A DNA stretch of 64,000 bases from Knoellia flava TL1 (GTDB lineage Bacteria > Actinomycetota > Actinomycetes > Actinomycetales > Dermatophilaceae): NCBI RefSeq assembly GCF_000768675.1, contig NZ_AVPI01000045.1:1-64000 (forward strand), written 5' to 3'. Shown in pieces: positions 43,576-52,237 of the stretch. Within the stretch, counting starts at the first letter, position 1, and each line of letters starts with the position of its first letter. The notes beneath the pieces were generated by a model that saw only the letters and a program-made list of their open reading frames with translations, searched no databases and was not told the origin of the DNA. A program made the position numbers and the translations under genes.

Positions 43576-46275
43576 ATGGCAGCTCGTCGAACAGCGTGGA
43601 GGACCCGGGCTCTGCGAGTCCCGGTCATGGTCGTGCTGCTGCTCGGTGGCATTGGGACGACGATCGGCGTGCCGGCTGCGTCGGCCGCCGTCGCGCCGGG
43701 GGAGTGCGCCACCGCGAAGGCGCTCGTCGAGCAGGGGCTGCCGCGGAGGGCTCAGGTCGTCCTCGCGGGCAACACGCCCACCGAGTGCGCCGACGAGCAG
43801 GCTTCGGCTGCGTCAGCCAAGCAGCTCGGAGAGGTCCTCGCAGCAACCGCCCGTGGCCACCTGGCCAAGTCACAGGCGCCGCCGGCCGGTGACGACGCAC
43901 GCGAGCTGGCCGAGGCCGAGGCGGCTGCCACCAAGGCGCTGACCCACGACAAGGAGAACGAGGACGCGGCCGCCGTGCTGCGCGACGTGAAGGCCCAGGG
44001 GTCATGGACGGCTCGGCTCCGGGACGCGTGGGACCAGTTCTGGGAGGACCGGCTCGCGCCGTCGGTGGCCCTGCTGGCCACGCTCCTCGCCGTCTTCGCG
44101 GTGCAGCTCGTCCTTGCCCGGCTCGTCGCACTCGGCCGGGGCGACTGGACGGAGCCACGGGCCGAACCGAGGTTCTGGCGTTCCTTGGTGCGCGTGGGCG
44201 GGACCGCCGGGATGCTCGGCGGCGCCGTCATGGTCTCGGTCGGGCTGGCGGGCGTGAGCGCCTCGTCCTCCGACGCCTGGCTCGTCCCGACGGGGCGTGT
44301 CCTCGCGGTCGTCGCCGCGGGCGTCGCCCTCGTGGCGGGTGGTGCCTCGCGGTCGCGGCGCCTCATCGGACTGACGTCGGTCTCGGCCCTGATGGGCATG
44401 GCCATCGTCGGCGCGCTGGCCGTGGACGTCCTCTGGGACGTCCTCGACGGGAGCTCACCGTGGCGCACCCCGCTGTGGATCGTGCTGTCGCTGCTCACCG
44501 GAGCGGTCGGTGTCTGGCTCACGGCGTGGCTGCTCGCCACGCGGCTCCGGCTCGACGTCGTCGTCAAGGGCGAGGACGGCTCGCTGAGCACCACGGGTGT
44601 CGGCACGGTCGTCGCCCTGCTGAGCGAGCTGGGGGCGGAGCGCACCCGGGGCATCGAGGTGCCGCGCGGCGCCGATGTCACCGCGTTGGAAGGCGCGTTC
44701 TCGACCCTGCCGGACAACGTCGTGCTCCGGACCCTCAAGGGCCTGCTCGTGTCGCTCGGTGGTGTGACTCCGTGGACGGCGACGATCGAGGGCAGCGCGA
44801 CCTCGCGGTCGGTGAGCATCCGCCGCAACGGGCAGGCCGTCGACTCGGCAGTCATCGACGTGGCCGCCCTCGTGCCGCAGGTCGCGGACGACACCACGTC
44901 CGACCCGGCCACGAAGACATCGACGGTCGAGACGCCGAAGGCCGCCACACCGGAAGGGGGCGCGAGAGCCGCCGAGCCGGACGCCTCGCTCCGTCTTGCC
45001 GCCGCCTTCATCCTCATGACCCTGTCCACCAAGCACCCGAAGATCCGTGAAGGTCTGGCCGGCGCCACGCGATGGGAGAGCGTCGGACTCCAGTACATCG
45101 CCAGCGCGGACCTCGCCAAGCCGTCGGACGTGGCGCAGCGTCGCGCGGTCCTCGCGTCCGCCCTCAACCGCGACCCCGGCAACCTGTCGGCCCAGCTCGC
45201 CTACCGCCACGCCCTCGACCGCGACTCGACGGACCGGAAGACGCTCGAGCGCTACCGCGACTGGCTGCACACGTTCGAGTCGGCCGAGGGGCTGACGCGG
45301 GGGCTGAGGCTTCGGGCGACCTACACCCGGGCCGTCATCGCCACGAACGCGGCGTTCGCGGGTGGCCGAGCCACGGGCGGGAGAGCCGCGATCGAGGAGG
45401 CCCTCGACGACTACCGCAAGATCGCCAACGACGTGGCTGCCGACGACCCAGAGGATCACCTCGTGGAGGAGCTCGAGGACCGGTTGCAGGGTCTGGACTA
45501 CCTCGTAGGCCGGCGAGCCGAGAAGCCGACACCGAACAGCCCGACGGGCATGTACAACGTCGGCTGCGCGCTGGCCTCTCGCCGCGACCTCGAGATGCCA
45601 AGCGCACAGGCCGACGCAGGCAAGGCGGCCGACGACCCCGAAGCGGTCGTCTGGTTAACGCGAGCACGCGAGAACCCGCTCGACCGGTACTGGTACCTCA
45701 CCGACCCTCAGCTCGCCGAGTTCAGGAAGCGGGCCTTCTTCCGCAACGCCTTCCTTCCGGCTCCCAACGACGACTTCTTCCGGGTGGCGGCCGTCGCGCC
45801 GGTTCGGGATCTTCTCCGGGCTGCGGGGATCGGACGCCCGCGGGCGCTCGCGGCGGCGCTCCCCTCCGTCGTGGCCTCCGCGGCGCAGGTGGACCGGGCC
45901 CGGGCGGCGGTCCTCATCCGGCTCGCAGAGGTGCACGAGAGCCTGTCGGACTACTCCGGGACGACGGTGCTCGCGCTCAACGAGGAGCCTGCACGGCCCC
46001 TGCGATCGTGGGCTGCGGAGCTGCTCGACAGGTTCGTCGCGCACGGCTGCACGTCGCTGACGGACCTCGGGGACCTCGGGGACCTCGGTGGGACCGACGC
46101 CAGGCGCGAGTTCGCGTTCCTCGTCGCCGACGACGTCCACGCATCCTCGCGGCCGGACGACGAGCTCCCGAGCGAGCAGCAGGGTGAACACTGGCCGAAG
46201 AACTACATGAAGTCGGCTGTCCTGAGCCGCGACCGGCTGCGGGCGGCACTCGTGGGCTGGCTCGGGACGCTGTGA
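43576..46275 (+). CDS. Large membrane protein with helical repeats, unknown function
   Basis: 899 aa from the ATG at 43576 (a GTG at 43543 would add 11 residues). A signal-like segment (VPVMVVLLLGGIGTTIGVPAASA) is followed by an Ala-rich helical part, one TM (ALLATLLAVFAVQLVLARLVAL) and three more TMs (to about residue 330). A long cytoplasmic part follows with TPR-like character: SALNRDPGNLSAQLAYRHALDRD and IEEALDDYRKIANDV. Near the end, DLGDLGDLGG comes from a perfect 9-bp tandem repeat. No family recognised. A DUF2750 gene follows 19 bp later. Confidence 0.75.
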   Translation: MAARRTAWRTRALRVPVMVVLLLGGIGTTIGVPAASAAVAPGECATAKALVEQGLPRRAQVVLAGNTPTECADEQASAASAKQLGEVLAATARGHLAKSQAPPAGDDARELAEAEAAATKALTHDKENEDAAAVLRDVKAQGSWTARLRDAWDQFWEDRLAPSVALLATLLAVFAVQLVLARLVALGRGDWTEPRAEPRFWRSLVRVGGTAGMLGGAVMVSVGLAGVSASSSDAWLVPTGRVLAVVAAGVALVAGGASRSRRLIGLTSVSALMGMAIVGALAVDVLWDVLDGSSPWRTPLWIVLSLLTGAVGVWLTAWLLATRLRLDVVVKGEDGSLSTTGVGTVVALLSELGAERTRGIEVPRGADVTALEGAFSTLPDNVVLRTLKGLLVSLGGVTPWTATIEGSATSRSVSIRRNGQAVDSAVIDVAALVPQVADDTTSDPATKTSTVETPKAATPEGGARAAEPDASLRLAAAFILMTLSTKHPKIREGLAGATRWESVGLQYIASADLAKPSDVAQRRAVLASALNRDPGNLSAQLAYRHALDRDSTDRKTLERYRDWLHTFESAEGLTRGLRLRATYTRAVIATNAAFAGGRATGGRAAIEEALDDYRKIANDVAADDPEDHLVEELEDRLQGLDYLVGRRAEKPTPNSPTGMYNVGCALASRRDLEMPSAQADAGKAADDPEAVVWLTRARENPLDRYWYLTDPQLAEFRKRAFFRNAFLPAPNDDFFRVAAVAPVRDLLRAAGIGRPRALAAALPSVVASAAQVDRARAAVLIRLAEVHESLSDYSGTTVLALNEEPARPLRSWAAELLDRFVAHGCTSLTDLGDLGDLGGTDARREFAFLVADDVHASSRPDDELPSEQQGEHWPKNYMKSAVLSRDRLRAALVGWLGTL

Positions 46276-46294
46276 CAGCGAGGACGGAGAACCG

Positions 46295-46657
46295 ATGAGT
46301 GTTGCTGGTGCACAGGCAGAGGCGTTCTACAGCGAGCTCCTCGACGGTGGGGCCGTCTTCACGGTGAGGGACGATCGCGGCTACCCCGCGCCGCAGAACG
46401 GCAGCGGGCAGCGCGCACAGCCGTTCTGGTCGAAGCGCTCACGGGCGGAGCACATCGTCGACAGCGTGCCGGCATACGGAGGGTTCGATGTGGTCGAGAT
46501 CGACGGGGAGCGGTGGCGCGAGCGGTGGCTGCCCGGGCTCGAGAAGGACGGCATCCACGTCGGGCTCAACTGGAGCGGTGATGATGCGACGGGCTACGAC
46601 CTGCCGCCGGCCGACGTGCTGCGCAACCTCGACGCACGCGCCGGCTCTCTCGACTGA
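46295..46657 (+). CDS. DUF2750 domain-containing protein
   Basis: 120 aa. The pattern PFWSKRSRAEHIVDSVPAYGGFDVVEIDGERW, then GIHVGLNWSGDDATGYDLPPADV, is that of DUF2750, which ends in a strand-turn with NW and TGYD. Small, soluble and of unknown function. It lies 19 bp after the large membrane protein gene with GGAGA before the ATG, so it is probably co-transcribed. One GGCATAC word lies inside as Ala-Tyr (GCA-TAC). Confidence 0.82.
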   Translation: MSVAGAQAEAFYSELLDGGAVFTVRDDRGYPAPQNGSGQRAQPFWSKRSRAEHIVDSVPAYGGFDVVEIDGERWRERWLPGLEKDGIHVGLNWSGDDATGYDLPPADVLRNLDARAGSLD

Positions 46658-46687
46658 ACGGAAGACGCCGTCAGCAGGAGGCAGGGC

Positions 46688-47161
46688 TCAGGTGATCGCC
46701 TGGATGACGGCCTCGTCGGCATCGGCGGCCGCGGCGTAGAACTCGCGGAGGCTCTCGTAGAGAGGGGCGAGGTAGGAGTCGAAGACGTCGGCCTCGTCCC
46801 AGATCGACGGGTAGACCTCGGCGGCCTCCATCGCCTGCGGGTCCATGCGTGCCCCCAGCGATGCTGCGTCGATACCGCCCAGCGACTGGGCAACAGCCTT
46901 CACCCGCTCGGGCGAGAGCAGCCGCGGCACGCCGTAGCCGAGGTCCTCGCCGATCTCCTCGCCGCCCAGGATCGCGTCGGAGAGCGACTCGTCCTCGGTC
47001 GTCTCCCCGCTCGTGAGGAGCCAGTGGATGGCGTGCCACCCCTTGTCGAGGTCGGCCGACGCCTCCTCGGACTCGAAGAGCTCGTCGAGGCGCTCCTCGT
47101 CCTCGAGGATCTTCCTCGCCTCGGACTCCGGACGCCGGTATCCCACCCAGACCATTCCCAT
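46688..47161 (-). CDS. YfbM family protein (DUF1877)
   Basis: 157 aa. It opens MGMVWVGYRR, continues DLDKGWHAIHWLLTSG and ILGGEEIGEDLGYGVPRLLSPERV, and ends SYLAPLYESLREFYAAAA. These are hallmarks of DUF1877. The function is unknown; the family is cytosolic. It converges on the DUF2750 gene with a 30-bp gap. Such small DUF families often travel through accessory regions, which fits this 43.5-47.2 kb stretch. Confidence 0.9.
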   Translation of the reverse strand: MGMVWVGYRRPESEARKILEDEERLDELFESEEASADLDKGWHAIHWLLTSGETTEDESLSDAILGGEEIGEDLGYGVPRLLSPERVKAVAQSLGGIDAASLGARMDPQAMEAAEVYPSIWDEADVFDSYLAPLYESLREFYAAAADADEAVIQAIT

Positions 47162-47191
47162 GTCCGCACGCTAGCGAAGAGGACTCGCCGG

Positions 47192-48724
47192 TCAGTCGGG
47201 AACGCGGGATCGAGCGAGGTGGACGCGCTCGGGCGTGTGGAGCCGCACCATGAGGCGACCGGTGTCCCGCGGCACGGACCCCGGCGTGGCCAGCGAGACG
47301 ACGACCGCCGACGCGAAGGCCAGCGGTGTGCACCACGCCGCGGGGTTGGCGAGCAGGGCCTCGCCCCAGCCTCCCAACGGCCCACCGAAGTAGGTCGTCA
47401 CCGCCGCCGCCGTCGACGCCACCGACCCGAAGATGAGCCCCGCCACGGCGCCCGCGCGCGACAGCCGACGCCACCACACGCCGAGGATGAGCAGCGGCGC
47501 GAACGTCGCCGCCGCCAGCGAGAAGGCGAAGCCCACGGTCGTGGCGATCCCGATCTGCTCGACGAACCGTGCGACGACGAACGGCACGACGACGGCCCCC
47601 ACCGCCGCCAGCCGGAAGCCACCGAAACCGAACGCGTCACCACCGGTGAGCCGGGCCAGCCGCGGCCGCAGGAACTCCTGGTGCAGCACGCCCGTCACCG
47701 ACATCGCCAGACCGGACGCGGTCGACAGCAGCGCCGCGAACGCTCCGCCCGCGAGCATGGCCGTGAGCACGTCGCCGCCGACGCCGTCGACCACCCGCCC
47801 CGGCAGCTGGATGACGATGGTGTCGGACCGGACCCCCTCGGGGAGCGAGGGCAGGTGCAGCCGGCCGAGGACGGCATACACGGGGGGCCAGAGGTAGAAG
47901 ACACCCAGCAGCGCGACGACGGACACCGTCGTGCGCCGGGCCGCGACGCCGTCGGGGTTGGTGTAGAAGCGGACGAGCACGTGGGGCAGCCCCATCGTCC
48001 CGAGGCAGAGCGCCAGCATCATCGAGAACGTGCGGTAGTAGGGGTGGTCGTCCGGCGAACGCGCCGCGAACGGCTCCCACCACCCCTCGCGCACCGTGGG
48101 CACGCCTCCGCCGGAACGCATCCAGAGCGCGAGCAGCACGAACGCCGGGACGGCGAGACACGTGAGCTTGATCCAGTACTGCATCGCCTGGACGAACGTG
48201 ATCGAGCGCATCCCACCGGCGCCGACGGCCACCGCGACGACGACCGCGACGAGCAGCGACCCGACCCACTGCGGCGCACCGGTGACGAGAGCCAGGGCCA
48301 ACGCGGCACCCTGGAACTGGGGCACGAGGTACATCCACCCGATCGCCACGACGAGCACCGCCGCGAGCCGGCGCACGAGCACCGACCCGAGCCGCGCCTC
48401 GGCGAAGTCCGGCAGCGTGTAGGCCCCCGACCGCCGCATCGGCGCCGCCACCATGACGAGCAGGACGAGGTAGCCGAGGGTGTAGCCGACGGGCAGCCAG
48501 AGCAGGTCGACGCCCTGGTCGTAGATGAGCCCGGCGACGCCGAGGAACGAAGCGGCAGAAAGGTATTCGCCCGAGATCGCGCTCGCGTTGAGCCGCGGCG
48601 AGACCGTCCGGCCGGCGACGTAGAAGTCCGACGTGCGCCGCGACAGCCGCAGCCCCAACCCGCCGACGACGACCGTCGTCACGCAGACGAGGGCCACAGC
48701 GAGGACGGAGAGCGTGTCAGACAC
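47192..48724 (-). CDS. Sodium:solute symporter (SSS family, ActP-like)
   Basis: 510 aa from the GTG at 48724, about 13 TM helices. SGEYLSAASFLGVAGLIYDQG and LGTMGLPHVLVRFYTNPDGVAARR are the same SSS blocks seen in the actP at 34.6 kb, but the two proteins differ through most of their length. It is last in a four-gene unit with a small TM protein, a LytTR response regulator and a LytS-type kinase, linked by overlaps. The unit looks like a transporter controlled by its own sensor of the transported monocarboxylate. Confidence 0.92.
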   Translation of the reverse strand: MSDTLSVLAVALVCVTTVVVGGLGLRLSRRTSDFYVAGRTVSPRLNASAISGEYLSAASFLGVAGLIYDQGVDLLWLPVGYTLGYLVLLVMVAAPMRRSGAYTLPDFAEARLGSVLVRRLAAVLVVAIGWMYLVPQFQGAALALALVTGAPQWVGSLLVAVVVAVAVGAGGMRSITFVQAMQYWIKLTCLAVPAFVLLALWMRSGGGVPTVREGWWEPFAARSPDDHPYYRTFSMMLALCLGTMGLPHVLVRFYTNPDGVAARRTTVSVVALLGVFYLWPPVYAVLGRLHLPSLPEGVRSDTIVIQLPGRVVDGVGGDVLTAMLAGGAFAALLSTASGLAMSVTGVLHQEFLRPRLARLTGGDAFGFGGFRLAAVGAVVVPFVVARFVEQIGIATTVGFAFSLAAATFAPLLILGVWWRRLSRAGAVAGLIFGSVASTAAAVTTYFGGPLGGWGEALLANPAAWCTPLAFASAVVVSLATPGSVPRDTGRLMVRLHTPERVHLARSRVPD

Positions 48725-49139
48725 GCGCGCTCCCGCCCTGGTCGATGGAGCCGGACTCGACGATGTCGGCGAACTCGGCCTCGATCCGCTCGGCCTGCCG
48801 GACGTAGCCGCGGGCGAGCAGCCATGCCGCCGGATAGACGAGGATCCCGAGCACGACCCACGGCAGCGGCAGCCCGGCGACCGACATCGAGCGGGTCGCG
48901 GGCAGCAGCGCGAGGAGGATCGGGAAGCCCCCGATGGCCAGCGCCATGAGCCCGAGCACGGTGAGCCCGAGCCGCAGCTGCGCCCGCCGCAAGCCGTCGA
49001 GGTAGACGTCGCCGAGACCGGTCTGCTCGTCGAGGTCGCTCGCGAGCACCTGGCTGCGCGCGCGGGTCGCCGGCAGTGCCGACCGCCGCGAGCTCGTCAC
49101 CCGCACCCGCGCGGGCACCCCGGACCGCTCCGGGCTCAT
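48717..49139 (-). CDS. Small membrane protein, symporter partner (DUF485-like architecture)
   Basis: 140 aa from the ATG at 49139. A hydrophilic ~55-residue lead is followed by two TM helices (LTVLGLMALAIGGFPILLALLP and LPWVVLGILVYPAAWLLARGYV) and an acidic helix (AERIEAEFADIVES). The architecture matches the DUF485 partner at 36.3 kb though the sequence is different. It overlaps both neighbours (8 bp and 4 bp), so it is made together with the symporter and the response regulator. Confidence 0.78.
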   Translation of the reverse strand: MSPERSGVPARVRVTSSRRSALPATRARSQVLASDLDEQTGLGDVYLDGLRRAQLRLGLTVLGLMALAIGGFPILLALLPATRSMSVAGLPLPWVVLGILVYPAAWLLARGYVRQAERIEAEFADIVESGSIDQGGSARV

Positions 49140-49987
49140 GCAGTGCCGTTGCCGGGTCGCCTCAGCAGGACCTCCCGCAGCTCGCGGGTATGCCGTCGGC
49201 TCACCTGGAGCTCGACGTCGCCGACCGTGACCGAGCACCTCCCGTGGTCCATGCGAACCTCGGTGACGTGGGGGAGGGCGACGAGCGTGGAGCGGTGGAT
49301 GCGGATGAACCCGTGCCGGCCCCACCGCTCCTCGAGGACGGCGAGCGGGATCCGCACGAGGTGGCTGCCGTGGGCGGTGTGGAGGCGGGCGTAGTCACCG
49401 GACGCCTCGACCCAGCGGATCGAGGATCGCGACACGAAGCGGGTGACGCCGCCGAGCTCGACGGGGATCGTCTCGTCCTCGGCCGGGGTGGTCTCGGCCG
49501 TCGCGCCCGTCGCGCCCGTCGCGGCGACACCCGGGCCGCCGGCACGTGAGCCGGCCACACCCGCACCGGCGCCGGTCCCGGCGACGGGGGCGGCCGGCAT
49601 ACCGGCCTCGTCCTGCTTGGCCACGACGCGACGGACGGCCTCCGCGAGACGTTCGCCGCGCACGGGCTTCATGACGTAGTCGGTCGCGGCAAGGGCGAAG
49701 GCGTCGACGGCGTGCTGCTCGTGGGCGGTGACGAAGACGAGCTGCGGCGGCGAGGCGAAGCGGGCGAGGACCCGGCCGAGGGCCATGCCGTCGAGGCCCG
49801 GCATCGAGATGTCGCTGAAGATGACGTCGATGTCGTGGTCCTCGAGGACCTGGAGCGCCTCGGTGCCGCTGGACGCGGTGATGACCTCGGCGATCCGGTC
49901 GTCCGAGCCGAGGAGGTAGCTCACCTCGGACAGCGCGGGGAGCTCGTCGTCGACGACGAGGGCCCGGAGGCTGCCGGCAGTGGCCAT
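49136..49987 (-). CDS. LytTR-family response regulator
   Basis: 283 aa from the ATG at 49987. The receiver domain has ALVVDDELPAL, phospho-Asp in DVIFSDISMPGLDG, FVTAHEQHA and VMKPVRGERL. A Gly/Ala/Thr-rich linker of about 50 residues follows, partly a simple repeat (GATGATAETTPAE). The C-terminal LytTR DNA-binding domain shows IRWVEASGDYARLHT, FIRIHRSTLVALPHV and VSRRHTRELREVL. Partner of the adjacent kinase (50-bp gap). Confidence 0.94.
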   Translation of the reverse strand: MATAGSLRALVVDDELPALSEVSYLLGSDDRIAEVITASSGTEALQVLEDHDIDVIFSDISMPGLDGMALGRVLARFASPPQLVFVTAHEQHAVDAFALAATDYVMKPVRGERLAEAVRRVVAKQDEAGMPAAPVAGTGAGAGVAGSRAGGPGVAATGATGATAETTPAEDETIPVELGGVTRFVSRSSIRWVEASGDYARLHTAHGSHLVRIPLAVLEERWGRHGFIRIHRSTLVALPHVTEVRMDHGRCSVTVGDVELQVSRRHTRELREVLLRRPGNGTA

Positions 49988-50037
49988 GGTCAGAGGATAA
50001 CGAGCAGGTCGGGGCACCGAGGCGGGTTGTGCGGCGC

Positions 50038-51231
50038 TCAGTCGGAGTGGACGCCCGGGGCGTACTTCGGCACCCGGAAGCTCACCTTCGTCCCGGCGCC
50101 GACGGCGGTCTCGACGACGAGCCCGAACTCGTCGCCGTAGACCTGCCGCAGCCGCGCGTCGACGTTGCCGAGCCCCACCGAGTCTGCGCGCGACTGGCCG
50201 TCGAGGATCCGCTGCACCGACTCGGGCGAGGCGCCCACGCCGTCGTCGTCGACCGAGATCTCCGCCTCGGACCCCTGGTCGGAGGCGGTGATCGTCACGT
50301 GGCCGACGCCCTCCTTGGACGCGAGCCCGTGGCGGACGGCGTTCTCGACGAGCGGCTGGACGGCCAGGTAGGGCACGCGCACCGGAAGCACCTCGGGCGC
50401 GACGAGCAGCGAGACCTGGAGGCGCTCGCCGAAGCGGGCCTGCTCGAGCACGAGGTAGCGCTCGACGTTGCGCAGCTCCTCCGCCAGCGTCGTGAACGGT
50501 CCGCCCTGGCGCAGCGCGTAGCGGGTGAAGTCGGCGAACTCGAGGAGCAGCTCGCGCGCCCGCTCGGGGTCGGTGCGCACGAAGGAGGCGATCGCCCCGA
50601 GCGAGTTGTAGATGAAGTGCGGGCTGATCTGGGCTCGCAGCGCGCGCAGCTCGGCCTCCATCGCGCGCGTGCGGGCGCGCCCGAGCTCGGCGACGTCGAG
50701 CTCGGCCGAGACCCAGCGCGCCAGCTCCCCGGTCGCCCGCGCCAGTCCCGCGGACGCCGTCGGCGCGTATGCCGTGAGCGTCCCGACGACCTTCTCGTCG
50801 GCGAGGAGCGGGGCCGTGACGGCGGCGCGGATGGGACAGTCGGGGTCGGCGCAGGTGATGACGTCGGACCCGAGGACGGTCGGTGCCCCCGAGGTGCGAG
50901 TGGCGGCGGCGTGGTCATGGGCCTCGCCCGCGTGGTGGTCACCGGGGCCGGTCCACGAGAGGAGCCCGGCGCTGTCACAGACCGCCACCGAGGTCGCGCC
51001 GAGGATGGCGAGGAGGTGCTTGCCGGCAGCTGACGCGGACTCCGGCGTGAGGCCGTCGGCGAGGTGGCGCGAGGCGAGCGAGGCGGTGTGCAGCGTGGAG
51101 TAGGTCACCCGGTCCACGGTGGAGAGGAACCCGCGGCGCCGCCCCCGCCCGGCAGCCCAGAGGCCGAGCCCGAGGAGGACCATGGCGCCGGCCACGACGA
51201 CGGCCGTGGGCACGTGGAAGGTCGGCGACAT
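50038..51231 (-). CDS. LytS-type sensor histidine kinase
   Basis: 397 aa from the ATG at 51231. One N-terminal TM (AVVVAGAMVLLGLGLWAAG), then a GAF-like sensor domain with several Cys and His (GPGDHHAGEAHDHAA, VITCADPDCPIRAAV), then the His_kinase domain with phospho-acceptor His in QISPHFIYNSLGAI and the ATPase motifs VENAVRHGL and DDDGVGA. It has one rather than multiple TMs, so sensing is probably cytoplasmic. It controls the LytTR regulator and symporter operon. Confidence 0.93.
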   Translation of the reverse strand: MSPTFHVPTAVVVAGAMVLLGLGLWAAGRGRRRGFLSTVDRVTYSTLHTASLASRHLADGLTPESASAAGKHLLAILGATSVAVCDSAGLLSWTGPGDHHAGEAHDHAAATRTSGAPTVLGSDVITCADPDCPIRAAVTAPLLADEKVVGTLTAYAPTASAGLARATGELARWVSAELDVAELGRARTRAMEAELRALRAQISPHFIYNSLGAIASFVRTDPERARELLLEFADFTRYALRQGGPFTTLAEELRNVERYLVLEQARFGERLQVSLLVAPEVLPVRVPYLAVQPLVENAVRHGLASKEGVGHVTITASDQGSEAEISVDDDGVGASPESVQRILDGQSRADSVGLGNVDARLRQVYGDEFGLVVETAVGAGTKVSFRVPKYAPGVHSD

Positions 51232-51263
51232 GGCGCAAGGCTAGGGCGTGGAGGAGGGGGCCA

Positions 51264-51343
51264 ACCCGGCTCGCGAGCCCACATGCCCTTCGTGAGCCCC
51301 GTCAACGGGGCTCGGGAGGTCCGAACAGGCTCGCGAGCCGGGT
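51264..51343. promoter_or_regulatory. Nested inverted repeats in the kinase/thioesterase divergent region
   Basis: The outer arms ACCCGGCTCGCGAGCC (51264-51279) and GGCTCGCGAGCCGGGT (51328-51343) are exact 16-bp complements. Each contains the self-palindrome GGCTCGCGAGCC. Inside, GAGCCCCG (51294-51301) and CGGGGCTC (51306-51313) make an 8-bp stem with a TCAA loop. The genes diverge here, so it is more likely an operator or attenuator than a terminator. A GGCATAC word follows at 51400. Confidence 0.7.
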
Positions 51344-51416
51344 GTCCGTCATCGGTGGCGCGACGCCGCCCACACCGCGCACGGACGACGGGCGCGGACG
51401 GCATACGCTCACCGTC

Positions 51417-52226
51417 ATGAGCGAGTTCGACGACGCCCTGACCATCACCGACGGACGGGTCGAGCTCACCGACGGCTGGGTCATCGGCGAGGCGGTCAAC
51501 GGCGGGCTGCTCATGTCGCTCGCGACCAAGGCCGCCTCCGACGCGCTCGACGGCGCGGGATCGCACGCCGACCCGGTCGCCTTCAGCACGACCTTCCTCC
51601 ACGCGGCGCAGCCCGGCGCGGCGACGGTCGAGACCGAGATCCTGCGCACCGGGCGGTCGTTCTCCACCGCCGAGGTGACGGTCCGGCAGGGCGAGGCGAC
51701 GGTCCTGCGGCACAGCGCGACCTTCGCCGACCTCGACCGCAACAGCGAGCCGGTCCACCTCCAGGAGGCGCCGCCCGAGATGCCCGACCCGGAGGTGTGC
51801 GCCCCGGCGGCGCGCGGCGGCTTCGCCGAGAAGATCCGTCTCCTCGACCGCCTCAACATGCGCATCGACCCGGCGACCGTCGGCTGGGCGCTCGGCCAGC
51901 CCGCACGCGACGGCGAGATGCGGGCGTGGATCCGCTTCGCCGACGGCCGCGAGCCCGACGCGCTGTCGCTGCCGTTCTTCCTCGACGCGATGCCGCCCGT
52001 GACCTTCACCTTCGGCGCGCTCGGGTGGGCGCCGACGATCGCCTTCTCGGGTCACGTCCGGTCGCGTCCCGCGCCGGGGTGGCTGCGGATGCGCATCACG
52101 ACGCGCAACGTCATCGGCGGGCTCTTCGAGGAGGACGCGGTCGTCTGGGACTCCCGTGGCGCGGTCGTGGCGCAGTCCCGCCAGCTCGCCGGCGTGCGTA
52201 TGCCGGTCGCTCCCGAGAGCGCCTGA
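51417..52226 (+). CDS. Acyl-CoA thioesterase family protein (double hotdog)
   Basis: 269 aa from the ATG at 51417. The first hotdog contains VNGGLLMSLATKAASDAL and HADPVAFSTTFLHAAQPG; the second has LPFFLDAMPPVTFTFG and VRSRPAPGWLRMRITTRNVIGGLFEEDAVVWDSRGAVVAQSRQLA. This is the TesB-like/4HBT_3 arrangement of mycolic-type actinobacterial thioesterases, which hydrolyse acyl-CoA. The chain-length preference is unknown. An upstream in-frame start at 51342 would run into the operator region. Confidence 0.9.
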   Translation: MSEFDDALTITDGRVELTDGWVIGEAVNGGLLMSLATKAASDALDGAGSHADPVAFSTTFLHAAQPGAATVETEILRTGRSFSTAEVTVRQGEATVLRHSATFADLDRNSEPVHLQEAPPEMPDPEVCAPAARGGFAEKIRLLDRLNMRIDPATVGWALGQPARDGEMRAWIRFADGREPDALSLPFFLDAMPPVTFTFGALGWAPTIAFSGHVRSRPAPGWLRMRITTRNVIGGLFEEDAVVWDSRGAVVAQSRQLAGVRMPVAPESA

Positions 52227-52237
52227 GGCGGGTTCCG

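Noticed and set aside
47024-48949. 641-aa plus-strand open frame
   Set aside because: Antisense to the second symporter, His/Arg/Glu-rich low-complexity sequence with no family motif.
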